Positions 53,384 through 62,316 of a DNA stretch of 64,000 bases are shown piece after piece (the stretch's first letter is position 1; each line of letters begins with the position of its first letter). Source of the DNA: Nocardia miyunensis NBRC 108239 (GTDB lineage Bacteria; Actinomycetota; Actinomycetes; Mycobacteriales; Mycobacteriaceae); assembly GCF_001613065.1 (NCBI RefSeq), contig NZ_BDBQ01000052.1:59553-123552 (forward strand), written 5' to 3'. The translations under genes and the position numbers were made by a program. Under the pieces are notes generated by a model. The model had not been told where the DNA came from and made no database searches. It saw only the letters and a list, made by a program, of their open reading frames with translations.

Positions 53384-54837
53384 GATCCCTCCGAGGAGTG
53401 GGTCGATGCGGGATCATCGGTCGGAGCCATTTCGAGCAGCAGTGCCTCGAGGGCTGCGAGCACGGTGGTCAGTTCCGTCCGCACTTCGCGGTCGGGGTGG
53501 TGTGCGGCGTCGGCGCGGAGGTCCTCGATGGTCGTCTCCAGTTGCCACGCCCCGGGCCCCTCGGCCTCGATTCGGCCGCGGAGGGCACGCGCCGCGACGA
53601 CGTCACCGCGGTAGAAGGCCATCCCGAGCAGGGTCGGTTTGCTCCATTCGTCCTCGAGCCCCAGCGCGAGCGCGCGACGGCACGCCTCCGTCGCGATCAC
53701 GGCGGCCTCCTCGGCACGCCGCGAATCGTCCACGTGCCCGCGTTCCCGGTACAACCTCGGCAGGTTGGATGCCGGGTAATTGGCATTCAGGTCCAGCCGC
53801 ATACCGTTCTCGTAGCTTTGGATCGCCTTGCCGAGATACCAACGCCGCTGCGCCGGCGTGTCCGCGGCCCGCATCAATTGTTTGTAGCGTCCGCCGAGTA
53901 GTCCGTACCGCTCGGAAGTTCCGCCGTAGTCGGCGATCAGTTGCTCCAGGACTCCGACGGCCGCCGTGATCTCCCCCTTCTTCGCCAATGCGAAGGCCCG
54001 CTGACCGACGACGTAGTCGTGGCGAACCAGACGGGCGGGAAGCTGGTCGATGTATTCGAGTTCGAAATCCCAGTCCGCGGGCGTCTTCGCTGTCTCACAG
54101 AGCAATCGGAGCAATTGCAGCGCGACGGCATCACGCACCGCGGGGTGGTGGCCGTAGCGAGACGCGATTCGACGAGCGACGGCGGCACGCTCGGCGGGCG
54201 GCCGGGAACGGACCGACCTGATGTCGGCGTCGAAGGAGGACAACCGCGTAACCATGTCCCGGAACGCCCTCGCCTGCACCAGTTCGATGTGGTCCGGATA
54301 ACCGGATACGGCGGCGAAAACTGGTGAGGTGCCGTCGATGAAGCGCTCGAGGTCCTTGCGCAGCTTCAGTTTGGCCTGCTCGGCGACCCATACGGGAACG
54401 GCGCCGTCGGGTAGCGGGAAGCGGAGTTGAGTCATCTGGGCGAGGTCGAACACCGGCCGAGACCAGTCCGCCGCGACGAGAACACACCCGTGCGGCTGGG
54501 CCGCGTGACGCACACCGATCTCGTAATACACGTTCGCGTTGGGCAAAGTCAGATCGGCGACGACCAGATCGGCGAGGGTCAGCCGCTGAATCATATCGAC
54601 GATGATCAGCGCGCCTATGTCACGGTCAGCGCGTACCGCCTCGTAGCCGATGTGGGTCAGTACGGGCCTGTAGACGTTTTCCCACAGCGCGTCGAAGTCC
54701 ACGGCGGCCGGAATGTGCGGTTCGATACGGTCGACAGATTTTCTGCCGAACGGCATCACCACGAAAGCAACCGGTTTCGGCATATCCCGGCGCCGGCTCG
54801 GCGGTGCGGACGAAACTCTCCGCCCAGACATGACCAT
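53365..54837 (-). CDS. DUF4071-like (TRAFs-binding)/TPR protein with nucleotide-hydrolase-like N-terminus
   Basis: 490 residues. Residues 20-150 contain KPVAFVVMPFGRK and LTLADLVVADLTLPNANVYYEIGVRHAA, a Rossmann-like domain similar to nucleoside deoxyribosyltransferases and TIR-like folds found in conflict proteins. After it come helical repeats (VRHDYVVGQRAFALAKKGEITAAVGVLEQLI, YLGKAIQSYENGMRLDL) of TPR type, as in DUF4071/TRAFs-binding bacterial proteins. Function is unknown; such proteins occur next to signalling and immunity effectors. ATG 54837 follows GAGGACAGTC, only 13 nt after the stop of the lysozyme-like gene. It is the first of the four signalling genes. Confidence 0.8.
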   Translation of the reverse strand: MVMSGRRVSSAPPSRRRDMPKPVAFVVMPFGRKSVDRIEPHIPAAVDFDALWENVYRPVLTHIGYEAVRADRDIGALIIVDMIQRLTLADLVVADLTLPNANVYYEIGVRHAAQPHGCVLVAADWSRPVFDLAQMTQLRFPLPDGAVPVWVAEQAKLKLRKDLERFIDGTSPVFAAVSGYPDHIELVQARAFRDMVTRLSSFDADIRSVRSRPPAERAAVARRIASRYGHHPAVRDAVALQLLRLLCETAKTPADWDFELEYIDQLPARLVRHDYVVGQRAFALAKKGEITAAVGVLEQLIADYGGTSERYGLLGGRYKQLMRAADTPAQRRWYLGKAIQSYENGMRLDLNANYPASNLPRLYRERGHVDDSRRAEEAAVIATEACRRALALGLEDEWSKPTLLGMAFYRGDVVAARALRGRIEAEGPGAWQLETTIEDLRADAAHHPDREVRTELTTVLAALEALLLEMAPTDDPASTHSSEGSCPRSP

Positions 54838-54850
54838 GACTGTCCTCGAA

Positions 54851-55507
54851 TCACCCCGATACCGGCTCCAGAGGAGTGCGGGACCGCGCTACCGCATTCC
54901 CGGCCTCAGCGCCACCGACCCGGTCGAGCAGAACCATGACCATTCGCTCGACGCGTTCCAGACGAGCATCCATATATTTGATCATGTCTTCGCGGCTGAC
55001 CGGCTGGCCGTTGAAATTATGAATTATTTCACCCCATCCCGCATTTCCGAACCCAGCGGGTGAGGGCGCCGCGCCGACTGCGGGCGAAATTTCGCTCAGC
55101 CGGTCGTAGAGTTCTTGCGCCTCCCCCATCCGCTGATCGTATCTACCCGGAAATGCCGATTTCTGCACAGCCTGGGCATACCAACCGGGAGAGCGTGAAG
55201 TATCGTTGTAATCCTCGCGCAGCCCTTTCAACGCGCTGTAGAACATTCGCGCGCTGCGCGCCGGATCCATCCTGTCCGCGGCGGTACCCCACCACGGAGC
55301 GCGCTGCTGGAAAAGTCCGCTGCTGTTCGCATCGGAGCTCAGCGCCTCATATGGATAGTTGAGGGAATCCGGGTCGTTCCGGTTGGCGTACATCACCAAG
55401 TTGGATTCGACGAGCGCAGTTGCCAGAGCGATTACGATCCCTCGGGGCGTAATACCCATGCGTCGGCCTTCTCGAATGATCGCGTTCGCATAATCGTCCT
55501 TGCTCAT
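54851..55507 (-). CDS. Lysozyme/transglycosylase-like protein (phage-endolysin type)
   Basis: 218 residues, no signal peptide. The core NRNDPDSLNYPYEAL...SSGLFQQRAPWWGTAADRMDPARSARMFYSAL...SPGWYAQAVQKSAFPGRYDQRMGEAQELYDRL matches a lysozyme-like domain common in mycobacterial and Gordonia phage lysins, with Glu34 in ALVESNL as the likely acid. The C-terminal 60 residues are a helical/coiled segment (DMIKYMDARLERVERMVMVLLDRV). It acts on peptidoglycan if it reaches it. It lies 64 nt after the multi-domain lysin and 13 nt before the DUF4071-like gene on the same strand. Confidence 0.82.
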   Translation of the reverse strand: MSKDDYANAIIREGRRMGITPRGIVIALATALVESNLVMYANRNDPDSLNYPYEALSSDANSSGLFQQRAPWWGTAADRMDPARSARMFYSALKGLREDYNDTSRSPGWYAQAVQKSAFPGRYDQRMGEAQELYDRLSEISPAVGAAPSPAGFGNAGWGEIIHNFNGQPVSREDMIKYMDARLERVERMVMVLLDRVGGAEAGNAVARSRTPLEPVSG

Positions 55508-55571
55508 GTCGTATCTTCACCTTTGCTGAGTTCTTTCATCTCCGCCTCGGGAACCAGGCGGCCGCGCGGGC

Positions 55572-58500
55572 TCAACCGGTCGGTACCCGGAATTGTCGGA
55601 GTACCTGCCGGGAGAGCCCCGGGGCTTCCATCGGCGCGGGGGCGGTGACGCCCCGCAGGAGTGGCACTACCGGGTCGACGGGGATCTTGAATTGCATGGC
55701 CCGATAGGGCCAGCCGTCGGCCGCGCCGGTGTTCCATTGGCTGACGAAGATGTGGAATCCGCCGTCGAGAGTCGATCCGGGAACGATGCTGGGCCCGTAG
55801 AGCTGGGCGACGGCGTCGTCACCCTCCATACCCCAGGCCGCTCCGCGGATGGGCGAGGACTTGCGTGCGTCGTAGAGGTTGTCGGTGATGTTCTCGAACA
55901 CGCGGACGTCGATGTCGTAGCCGCCGCTGGAGCTGGCGTCGAAGTTCACCAGCACCCATTGACCCTGGATGTACCGCAGGCACATCTCCCCGAATTTCTC
56001 CCCGGAGGTGACGCCCTCGAGGATGGGGGTGGGCGGGTTGCCCCACTTCCAGCTGCCGTCGGCCCAGCCCCAGCCTTCGTAGGCGTCCGGGTTCTCGATT
56101 CGGTCGTGCGGCACGCGCCGCAGGATCAACGGGTCGTTGCGGGTGAAGCTGGTGGACATGACGTAGACCCAGCCATTGGGGTGGCAGTCCCAGGTGATCA
56201 ATTGGGCCAGGTTGTGGTGCAGGTCCCCGGGGAAGCGCACGCCCGTGTCGGTCCAGTGTCTGCCGTCGTCGTCGGAGCGCCACAGCTCGGTGCGGATGAC
56301 GTTGTGCAGGCTTTGATTGACCATGACGTGCAGATAGATCGAGTCACCGATCGTGACCACGTCCGAAGGCAGGATCGTGGTGTATTCCCCGGTCTCATGG
56401 GAGTAGGGCAGGAGCTGGCGTGCGTATCGAGGATCATCGCCACACGCCTCGTTCCATCCGATTCCCTGATCGAGGCTCGTGGTGTCGCTCAGCAACCCGA
56501 CCGGTGAGCGCCAATCCGGTCCTCCGACACCTGGATTGAGAAATGTATCGCCGAAGATCGCCAGGATGCGCCCCGACGGCGTCCGGCACATGACGCCCAG
56601 ATCGGTCCCGCCGACACCGAAGCGGTCCGTGTGACCGGGCCCGGTGACATCGGCGATCTTCTTGCTCCTGGCGGCTTTCGGGCCGGGATCGATGGCGACA
56701 GCCGACGGCGGGGACGGCGCGGGCGTAGGCACGGTCACCTCGCTGGGGAAGCGCCATCCCGCCCGGATGACCTCGTCCCACTCGCCCTTCCACACCAGTC
56801 CGTAACCCCATCGCGGATCCGGTGGCCATCCTTTCAGTTGCTGCATCCGGGTTGCCGCGTCCTTGGTGGCGTCGTCGTAAACGCCGGTACCCGCGATGCC
56901 CAGCGCTTCCTGCCAGCGCTTCAAACCGTCCCTGCTCGCCTGCGACTCGGTTCCGTACCGATTGCTGACACACCATTCCGGTCCCTCGAGCGGTCCCCAG
57001 CATTCGCGGATTCCGTCCCACTTCAACGGATAGGCGTCCATATCAACGGGTTTCGGCGGCGGTGCCGATTGGCCGGCGTAGGCGCGCGCCGCGGCGAGCA
57101 CGACGTCGTAGGGGAACGTGTCGGGCACATCCCAGTGCGTTCCGTCCTGATGACCCTTGAGTTTTCTGGATCCGTAGGTGTAGTTGTTGTGGCTCGACAC
57201 CCCGGATTTGTTCTGTCCGATGCCTTCGATGTCGACGCGGTCCAGCGGAATCCGTTCCCGCCGGGAGTGCTGCGCCAGATCCCAGGCGACCATGTCCAGC
57301 ATCGCCTCGTGTTCGAGCCACTGCTCGCGCGTCTTCGGGTTGCCTTCGATGTTGGGGTTCGCGCCGCCCCACTGTCCGATCGCCCCCGAGGTGCAGACCA
57401 TGGCTATGTTGATCGACACCGGGTTGTCGGACAGTACGCTCCACGCCGTGTGCTGGTAGGGCACGGTGTTCAGGACGTGGCTGTCGTCGATGATGTCGTG
57501 ATAACTGCCGGTCTGGGTATTCGCCTGGTAGTTCGCCACCGCTTCGGCAGTGGTGATCCAGTCCTGATTTTCGGTGGTGTGCAGGTAGATCCGCAGCCGC
57601 TGGCCATGACCGGCGTTGTACCCGCACCCGAGGCCCAAACCGTCCGTGACCGGATATCCCCCTGGGGATTTCACCGCGGGAGCCGGCGGAAGCTGTGCAC
57701 CGGCAGGCGCGGTCTCCGTGCCCCACTGCCCGAAGCTCGGCCTCAGGATGACGCTTCGATCGATACCGACACCATCGATGTCGGCCTCATCGATCTCGAA
57801 CTGGTGGATATGCGCCTTGGGATGATCACCGTTGATGGAAGTGTCGCCCGACCAGTTGTGCTGCCAGTAGTAGCTGCCGATCCCGTCGCCGTCGCACCAA
57901 TCGATCACCCGCGCGTTGCAGTACACACCGAGCCGCTGACGGCCCAGAATGTCCTGCCACGCGGTGAGATACGGCTTGACCTGATTACCCCACTCCCACT
58001 GGTTCGGGTTGGCGTCCACCGACACATAGATCACGCCATCGCGATGCCCACCCGCCGCTTCATGCAGTTGCTGGGCACGCATGGCGTCCTGGCGGCCGCC
58101 GTCGTAGCCGCGGATCCAGTCCGAGGTGTCACTGCCGCCTTTGGCGAACTGGTAATTCGAGACCACCACCATCCCGTTGTTCCGTAGCTCATCGGCCTCG
58201 GCCCGGCTCAACGGCTTACCCTTCATCCACCCCTCCCGCGGATCCGACACATACCGCACCGCCCCGACGAATCCGGCGTTCTTCAACGCCGTCGCGGAAG
58301 GAACACCCGCGGAATAGTCGGCCAGCTGCTTGCCCACCAGAGTTCCGTCGGCCGCGCCGAGATTCGGCTGTCCGTCGACTAACTGCGCGGCGGGCGGGCG
58401 CAGATGGGCATGGACGGGGTTGACGGCCGTATCCATCCACGCGCTCATCGGATCCAGCCACCGGCCGCCGAACCGTCCGGGCGGGCCCGACACCTCGAAG

Positions 58501-58862
58501 TGCAGGTGCGGACCGGTCGAGCCGCCCTCGGAGCCGACCTCGGCGATCTTGTCGCCGGCCCGCACCTCATCGCCCACTTGCCACGTCCGGCCGGTCCGCG
58601 GATTCACGAAGGAATCCGGCGGCATGTGCCCGTAAGTGAAATCCAGGCCCCACTGTCGTTGCGAATCCACCACCAACCACGATCCGTATCCGTTCGGTTC
58701 ATCGTCGTGAATCCCCACATGAGCCATCACACCGTCGGACACCGAATACACCGGAGTCCCGAAGTCAGCAGCCAGATCCACCCCGTGATGGGGCTGGTCC
58801 GGGTTGTACACTTGGACCAGAGACCATTTCCCCTCTTCGAGAGGGAAGTACTTCTCATGCAT
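55572..58862 (-). CDS. Multi-domain cell-wall hydrolase (M23, DUF1906, amidase, DUF4185)
   Basis: 1,096 residues, ATG 58862 after AAGGAGGG, no signal peptide. Domains in order: an M23/LytM endopeptidase (residues 10-145; HxxxD in HHGVD, HxH in PHLHFEV); a DUF1906/Rv2525c-like glycosidase-type TIM barrel (180-378); an N-acetylmuramoyl-L-alanine amidase (421-595; HTTEN, GHQDGTHWDVP); a small region with YDDATKDAATRMQQLKG that may bind peptidoglycan (640-705); a Pro/Ser linker; and a DUF4185 domain (732-1085), a family reported as endo-D-arabinanases (GH183). Together they can attack peptidoglycan and arabinogalactan of mycolic-acid bacteria. This suggests a self-lysis or rival-killing effector that needs another route to the wall. 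First gene of the operon. Confidence 0.88.
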   Translation of the reverse strand: MHEKYFPLEEGKWSLVQVYNPDQPHHGVDLAADFGTPVYSVSDGVMAHVGIHDDEPNGYGSWLVVDSQRQWGLDFTYGHMPPDSFVNPRTGRTWQVGDEVRAGDKIAEVGSEGGSTGPHLHFEVSGPPGRFGGRWLDPMSAWMDTAVNPVHAHLRPPAAQLVDGQPNLGAADGTLVGKQLADYSAGVPSATALKNAGFVGAVRYVSDPREGWMKGKPLSRAEADELRNNGMVVVSNYQFAKGGSDTSDWIRGYDGGRQDAMRAQQLHEAAGGHRDGVIYVSVDANPNQWEWGNQVKPYLTAWQDILGRQRLGVYCNARVIDWCDGDGIGSYYWQHNWSGDTSINGDHPKAHIHQFEIDEADIDGVGIDRSVILRPSFGQWGTETAPAGAQLPPAPAVKSPGGYPVTDGLGLGCGYNAGHGQRLRIYLHTTENQDWITTAEAVANYQANTQTGSYHDIIDDSHVLNTVPYQHTAWSVLSDNPVSINIAMVCTSGAIGQWGGANPNIEGNPKTREQWLEHEAMLDMVAWDLAQHSRRERIPLDRVDIEGIGQNKSGVSSHNNYTYGSRKLKGHQDGTHWDVPDTFPYDVVLAAARAYAGQSAPPPKPVDMDAYPLKWDGIRECWGPLEGPEWCVSNRYGTESQASRDGLKRWQEALGIAGTGVYDDATKDAATRMQQLKGWPPDPRWGYGLVWKGEWDEVIRAGWRFPSEVTVPTPAPSPPSAVAIDPGPKAARSKKIADVTGPGHTDRFGVGGTDLGVMCRTPSGRILAIFGDTFLNPGVGGPDWRSPVGLLSDTTSLDQGIGWNEACGDDPRYARQLLPYSHETGEYTTILPSDVVTIGDSIYLHVMVNQSLHNVIRTELWRSDDDGRHWTDTGVRFPGDLHHNLAQLITWDCHPNGWVYVMSTSFTRNDPLILRRVPHDRIENPDAYEGWGWADGSWKWGNPPTPILEGVTSGEKFGEMCLRYIQGQWVLVNFDASSSGGYDIDVRVFENITDNLYDARKSSPIRGAAWGMEGDDAVAQLYGPSIVPGSTLDGGFHIFVSQWNTGAADGWPYRAMQFKIPVDPVVPLLRGVTAPAPMEAPGLSRQVLRQFRVPTG

Positions 58863-59203
58863 TGCATGCCCTCCTTGCAACGGTGTGGGTGCTCTCTCCT
58901 CTGAGAATCACGATAAGAATCACAACCATTGCTCGAATCAGTATCGAAATGGATTCGAAGCAGATTAATTTCCAGCTGGGCGACAATCGAAACAACCCAG
59001 CGGATACAGTTCCAAGCTTGAAGGGGACACCTGGGCGCGTCCAGAGTCTTTCGTCACAATAATCGCATTCTCGAAGTGACGAAGCTCGACCGGAATCGAG
59101 CTCGATCCTATATGAATCCTTTTCGGCGAACCACCCGCCAGTCGTAGCATCGAGATAGCTCTTCCATCCATGTCTGATAGCCCCGAACGATTCGGAGGGA
59201 ATC
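58863..59203. other. Intergenic region without a gene (341 bp)
   Basis: Divergent promoter region for the lytic operon (left) and the methyltransferase (right); it is clearly AT-richer than the flanks. A 123-codon open frame on the minus strand exists but its translation has no recognisable features, so it is not called as a gene. Confidence 0.5.
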
Positions 59204-59893
59204 ATGACCACACCGGGCGAATTCACGTTCGAGAGTGCCTACAAGGGCGAGGCCGGCCCATTCGCCGATGCCAAACCCCCCTGGAGCCTGGGCGAGCCGC
59301 AGCCGGAACTGAAAGCACTCATCGAGCAGGGCGAGTTCCACGGCGACGTGCTCGATGTGGGGTGCGGCGAGGCGGCGATCTCCCTGTACCTGGCCGAACA
59401 CGGCTACACGACGGTGGGACTGGACTCCGCCCCGACCGCCATCGAACTGGCCCGCGCGGAAGCCGCACGGCGCGGGCTGACCACCGCGTCGTACGAAGTC
59501 GCCGACATCGCCTCGTTCACCGGGTACGACGGCCGATTCGGCACCATCGTCGACAGCACGCTGTTCCATTCCATTCCCGTGGACCAGCGGGAGGGATACC
59601 AGCGATCGATCGTCCGCGCCGCCGCCCCGGGAGCGTCCTACTTCGTGCTCGTGTTCGACCGTGCAGCCCTCCCGACGCCACCCCCGGACTTCGGCCCCAA
59701 TCCCGTCACCGAAGACGAATTACGCGAGGCGGTCTCGAAATACTGGGTGATCGACCAGATCCGCCCTGCACGCATCCACGGCAACAACCTTCCCAGGGAC
59801 GATCAGTCGCCGATCCGGTTCGAAAACGTCCGCGACGAACCGGGCGGCCGCAGCTCGGTACCCGCCTGGCTGTTACAGGCACACCTGGGCTGA
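59204..59893 (+). CDS. SAM-dependent methyltransferase, class I
   Basis: 229 residues. Motif I is VLDVGCGEAAISLYLAEHG (about residues 49-67), motif II is GLDSAPTAIELARAEA and a motif III-like strand is EVADIASFTGYDGRFGTIVD. The C-terminal half contains ARIHGNNL and closes with PAWLLQAHL, as in methyltransferases of small acceptors. ATG 59204 follows CGGAGGGAATC. The acceptor is not evident and no neighbour gives a clear pathway. Confidence 0.87.
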   Translation: MTTPGEFTFESAYKGEAGPFADAKPPWSLGEPQPELKALIEQGEFHGDVLDVGCGEAAISLYLAEHGYTTVGLDSAPTAIELARAEAARRGLTTASYEVADIASFTGYDGRFGTIVDSTLFHSIPVDQREGYQRSIVRAAAPGASYFVLVFDRAALPTPPPDFGPNPVTEDELREAVSKYWVIDQIRPARIHGNNLPRDDQSPIRFENVRDEPGGRSSVPAWLLQAHLG

Positions 59894-59929
59894 CCGGCAA
59901 TCCACCATTCGTCGGGGAATTCGTCGCGC

Positions 59930-60117
59930 TTATCGCGGATTCCATTTCGGCGATATTCATCTGCTGGACGCGGAAACCCCTGACCCGCAGGTGCGGATTC
60001 TCACCGACCGCAGCCTTGCACATCGCCGTCCCGGCCGAGGACCCCCTCGCCCGCGCCGAGACCGTCGACGTGGCCGACCTGCGCGGCCGATCGCGACGCC
60101 TGGCGACGACCATATGA
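59930..60117 (+). pseudogene. LysR-type regulator fragment, frameshifted
   Basis: One frame reads GFHFGDIHLLDAETPDPQVRILTDRSLA up to about 60020, and the next frame continues LHIAVPAEDPLARAETVDVADLRG to 60117. Joined, these match the effector-binding domain of LysR regulators (the VPAxHPLA and VxLADL segments). The DNA-binding domain and the rest are missing, so this is a remnant of a lost gene, possibly a former neighbour of the methyltransferase. Confidence 0.6.
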
Positions 60118-60298
60118 TGGGTGTCCGGCCGGGTCTGGACGAGGGGCGGATATCGTTCACCGATCGCGGACAGACGGGGCCGGGTAATCGGATCCCACCA
60201 GGCGATGACTCTCTGAATCCCTTGGCACAGAACCGACTTCGCGAACAAGAGGGACCTACTCGATCGACCGGCTGCCATCGGCGAGGATCCGGCGCGAG

Positions 60299-60322
60299 TC
60301 TAAGTCAATCGTTTGACTTAGA
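60299..60322. promoter_or_regulatory. TetR-type operator
   Basis: Perfect 10 bp inverted-repeat arms (TCTAAGTCAA and TTGACTTAGA) separated by 4 bp, about 50 bp before the TetR start; typical autoregulation site. Confidence 0.65.
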
Positions 60323-60370
60323 ACCGACGCGCGGGTTCACTGGTTGCAGGAACAACCTGGAGGAGGTCCG

Positions 60371-61018
60371 GTGCCCGGAACCGAGGCGCGGACGACGCGG
60401 GCCGCGGGCACGCGGGAGCTGATCCTCACCGCCGCCGAACAACTGTTCGCCGAGCAGGGGGTGTCGGCGATATCCAATCGCCGAGTGAGCGGGGCCGCGA
60501 GACAGGGGAACAACGCGGCCGTGGGATACCACTTCGGCAGCAGGGCCGATCTGCTGCGGGCGATAGTGCGCAAGCACACCACGGCGATCGAGCAGATCCG
60601 TTCGGACCTGCTCGCCGAGATGGGCGAGACCACCGAACTGCGGGACTGGGTGGCCTGCCTGGTGCGACCGTTCACCGAACACCTTGCGGCGCTGGGCAAT
60701 CCGACCTGGTACGCCCGCTTCGCCGTGCAGGCGATGGCGGACCCGGCCTACCGGGAGATCATGACCGACGAGGCGTTCAGCGCACCGTCGTTCCAGCAGA
60801 CCTTCGAAGGCTTGAACCGATGCCTGCCCGCGCTCCCGCTGCCGGTGCTGCTGGAGCGCCAGGAGATGGCAAGCCATCTGCTCCTTCAGGTTTGCGCCGA
60901 ACGCGAGCGATCGCTCGCGCGGGGCGTGCCGCCGACTCGATCCAGTTGGGCGGATACGGCGACCGGGTTGATCGATGTCCTCGTCGCACTCTGGCCGGCA
61001 CCGATCACCGAGTGTTGA
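60371..61018 (+). CDS. TetR/AcrR-family transcriptional regulator
   Basis: 215 residues. The HTH is GTRELILTAAEQLFAEQGVSAISNRRVSGAARQGNNAAVGYHFGSRADLLRAIV, canonical for TetR with the YHFGSRADLL ending. The variable C-terminal domain holds the ligand pocket. The GTG at 60371 follows GGAGGAGGTCCG. The gene is 29 bp upstream of the P450 and probably controls the P450/ferredoxin pair and itself through the palindrome at 60299-60322. Confidence 0.9.
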   Translation: MPGTEARTTRAAGTRELILTAAEQLFAEQGVSAISNRRVSGAARQGNNAAVGYHFGSRADLLRAIVRKHTTAIEQIRSDLLAEMGETTELRDWVACLVRPFTEHLAALGNPTWYARFAVQAMADPAYREIMTDEAFSAPSFQQTFEGLNRCLPALPLPVLLERQEMASHLLLQVCAERERSLARGVPPTRSSWADTATGLIDVLVALWPAPITEC

Positions 61019-61047
61019 ACAACCGAAAATTGTTGGGAGACAAGAGA

Positions 61048-62295
61048 ATGACGAGCACCATGACCACGGCCGACGGTGGCTCTCCGGAATTGTCGGAGTA
61101 TCCCATGCCCCGGGCGGCAGCCAACCCGTTCGATCCGCCGCCCGCACTTCGTACATTCCAGGACACGGGTCCGCTGCGCAAGGTCAGGCTGTGGAACGGC
61201 GAGACCGCATGGCTGGTCACCCGGTACGCCGAACAGCGACAGCTGCTGGCCGATCCGCGAGTCAGCGCCGATATCGGCCGACCGGGGTTCCCCCACCAAA
61301 CTCGGATCGCCCCGGCCGCCGAGGGACGGCCCCGCACCGGGCTCAGCTTCATCTCCATGGACGACCCCGAACATTCGCGCCTTCGGCGCATGGTGACCGC
61401 GCCGTTCATGATCAAGCGGGTCGAGGCGATGCGTCCCTCGGTGCAGCGGGTCGTCGACGGACTGATCGATGACCTGCTGGCAGGTCCGCAACCGGCCGAC
61501 CTGGTCGACGCGTTCGCCCTGCCGGTGCCCTCGCTGGTGATCTGCCGACTGCTGGGCGTGCCGTACGAGGACCACGATTTCTTCCAGAGCAATACCAAGA
61601 TCGTGATCAAGCGGGACACTCCCCCGGAGGAACGGCTGGCGGCCACGCAGCGGCTGCAGGCGTACCTCGACGACCTGATGGGCCGAAAGCTGGCCGACCC
61701 GGGCGACGACCTGTTGTCCGAACTGGCCGTCGAGCGGGTCCAGACCGGTGAGCTGTCCCGCGAACAGGCTGCCGACATCGCCCGGCTGCTGCTCATCGCC
61801 GGTCACGAAACGACCGCGAACATGATCGCGCTCGGCACGCTGGCGCTGCTGCGACATCCCGACCAACTCGCACTGCTTCGGGACAACGACGATCCGGCCC
61901 TGGTTGCCGGTGCGGTCGAGGAATTGCTGCGCTATCTGAACATCGCGCACTCGGGGCGGCGCCGCGCGGTGACGGCGGACATCGAGATCGCCGATACGGT
62001 CGTCCGCGCCGGTGAGGGACTCATCCTGGTCAACGAGATCGCCAATCGCGACCCCGCGGTCTTCACCGACCCGGACCGGCTCGACATCCGGCGCAACGCG
62101 AGACAGCATGTGGCCTTCGGCTTCGGAGTCCATCAGTGCCTCGGACAACCGTTGGCCCGCATGGAATTACAGGTCGTCTACGGCACTCTCTACCGTCGAA
62201 TTCCCGCACTGCGACTGGCAGTGGATTTCGACCGCGTCCAGTTCAAGCACGACGGATTCGTCTACGGTGTCTACGAACTCCCGGTCACCTGGTGA
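61048..62295 (+). CDS. Cytochrome P450, CYP105-like
   Basis: 415 residues. The I-helix is LLIAGHETTANM with the usual Glu-Thr pair, ExxR is EELLR, and the heme loop is FGFGVHQCLGQPLARMELQ with Cys364. The N-terminal PRAAANPFDPPPALR and SFISMDDPEHSRLRRMV segments are typical of soluble actinobacterial P450s. The ferredoxin that should supply electrons is encoded 21 bp downstream, and a TetR regulator upstream. Substrate is not readable; CYP105-type enzymes hydroxylate diverse drugs and terpenoids. Confidence 0.93.
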   Translation: MTSTMTTADGGSPELSEYPMPRAAANPFDPPPALRTFQDTGPLRKVRLWNGETAWLVTRYAEQRQLLADPRVSADIGRPGFPHQTRIAPAAEGRPRTGLSFISMDDPEHSRLRRMVTAPFMIKRVEAMRPSVQRVVDGLIDDLLAGPQPADLVDAFALPVPSLVICRLLGVPYEDHDFFQSNTKIVIKRDTPPEERLAATQRLQAYLDDLMGRKLADPGDDLLSELAVERVQTGELSREQAADIARLLLIAGHETTANMIALGTLALLRHPDQLALLRDNDDPALVAGAVEELLRYLNIAHSGRRRAVTADIEIADTVVRAGEGLILVNEIANRDPAVFTDPDRLDIRRNARQHVAFGFGVHQCLGQPLARMELQVVYGTLYRRIPALRLAVDFDRVQFKHDGFVYGVYELPVTW

Positions 62296-62316
62296 CCGCG
62301 ACCGATTAGGAGTCTC

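Noticed and set aside
54851..58862. Intact prophage suggested by lysin-like genes
   Set aside because: No capsid, tail, terminase, integrase or attachment sites were seen within the window.
58855..59226. A 123-codon gene on the minus strand before the wall hydrolase
   Set aside because: No motif or credible ribosome site, and it spans the divergent promoter region and the methyltransferase start.
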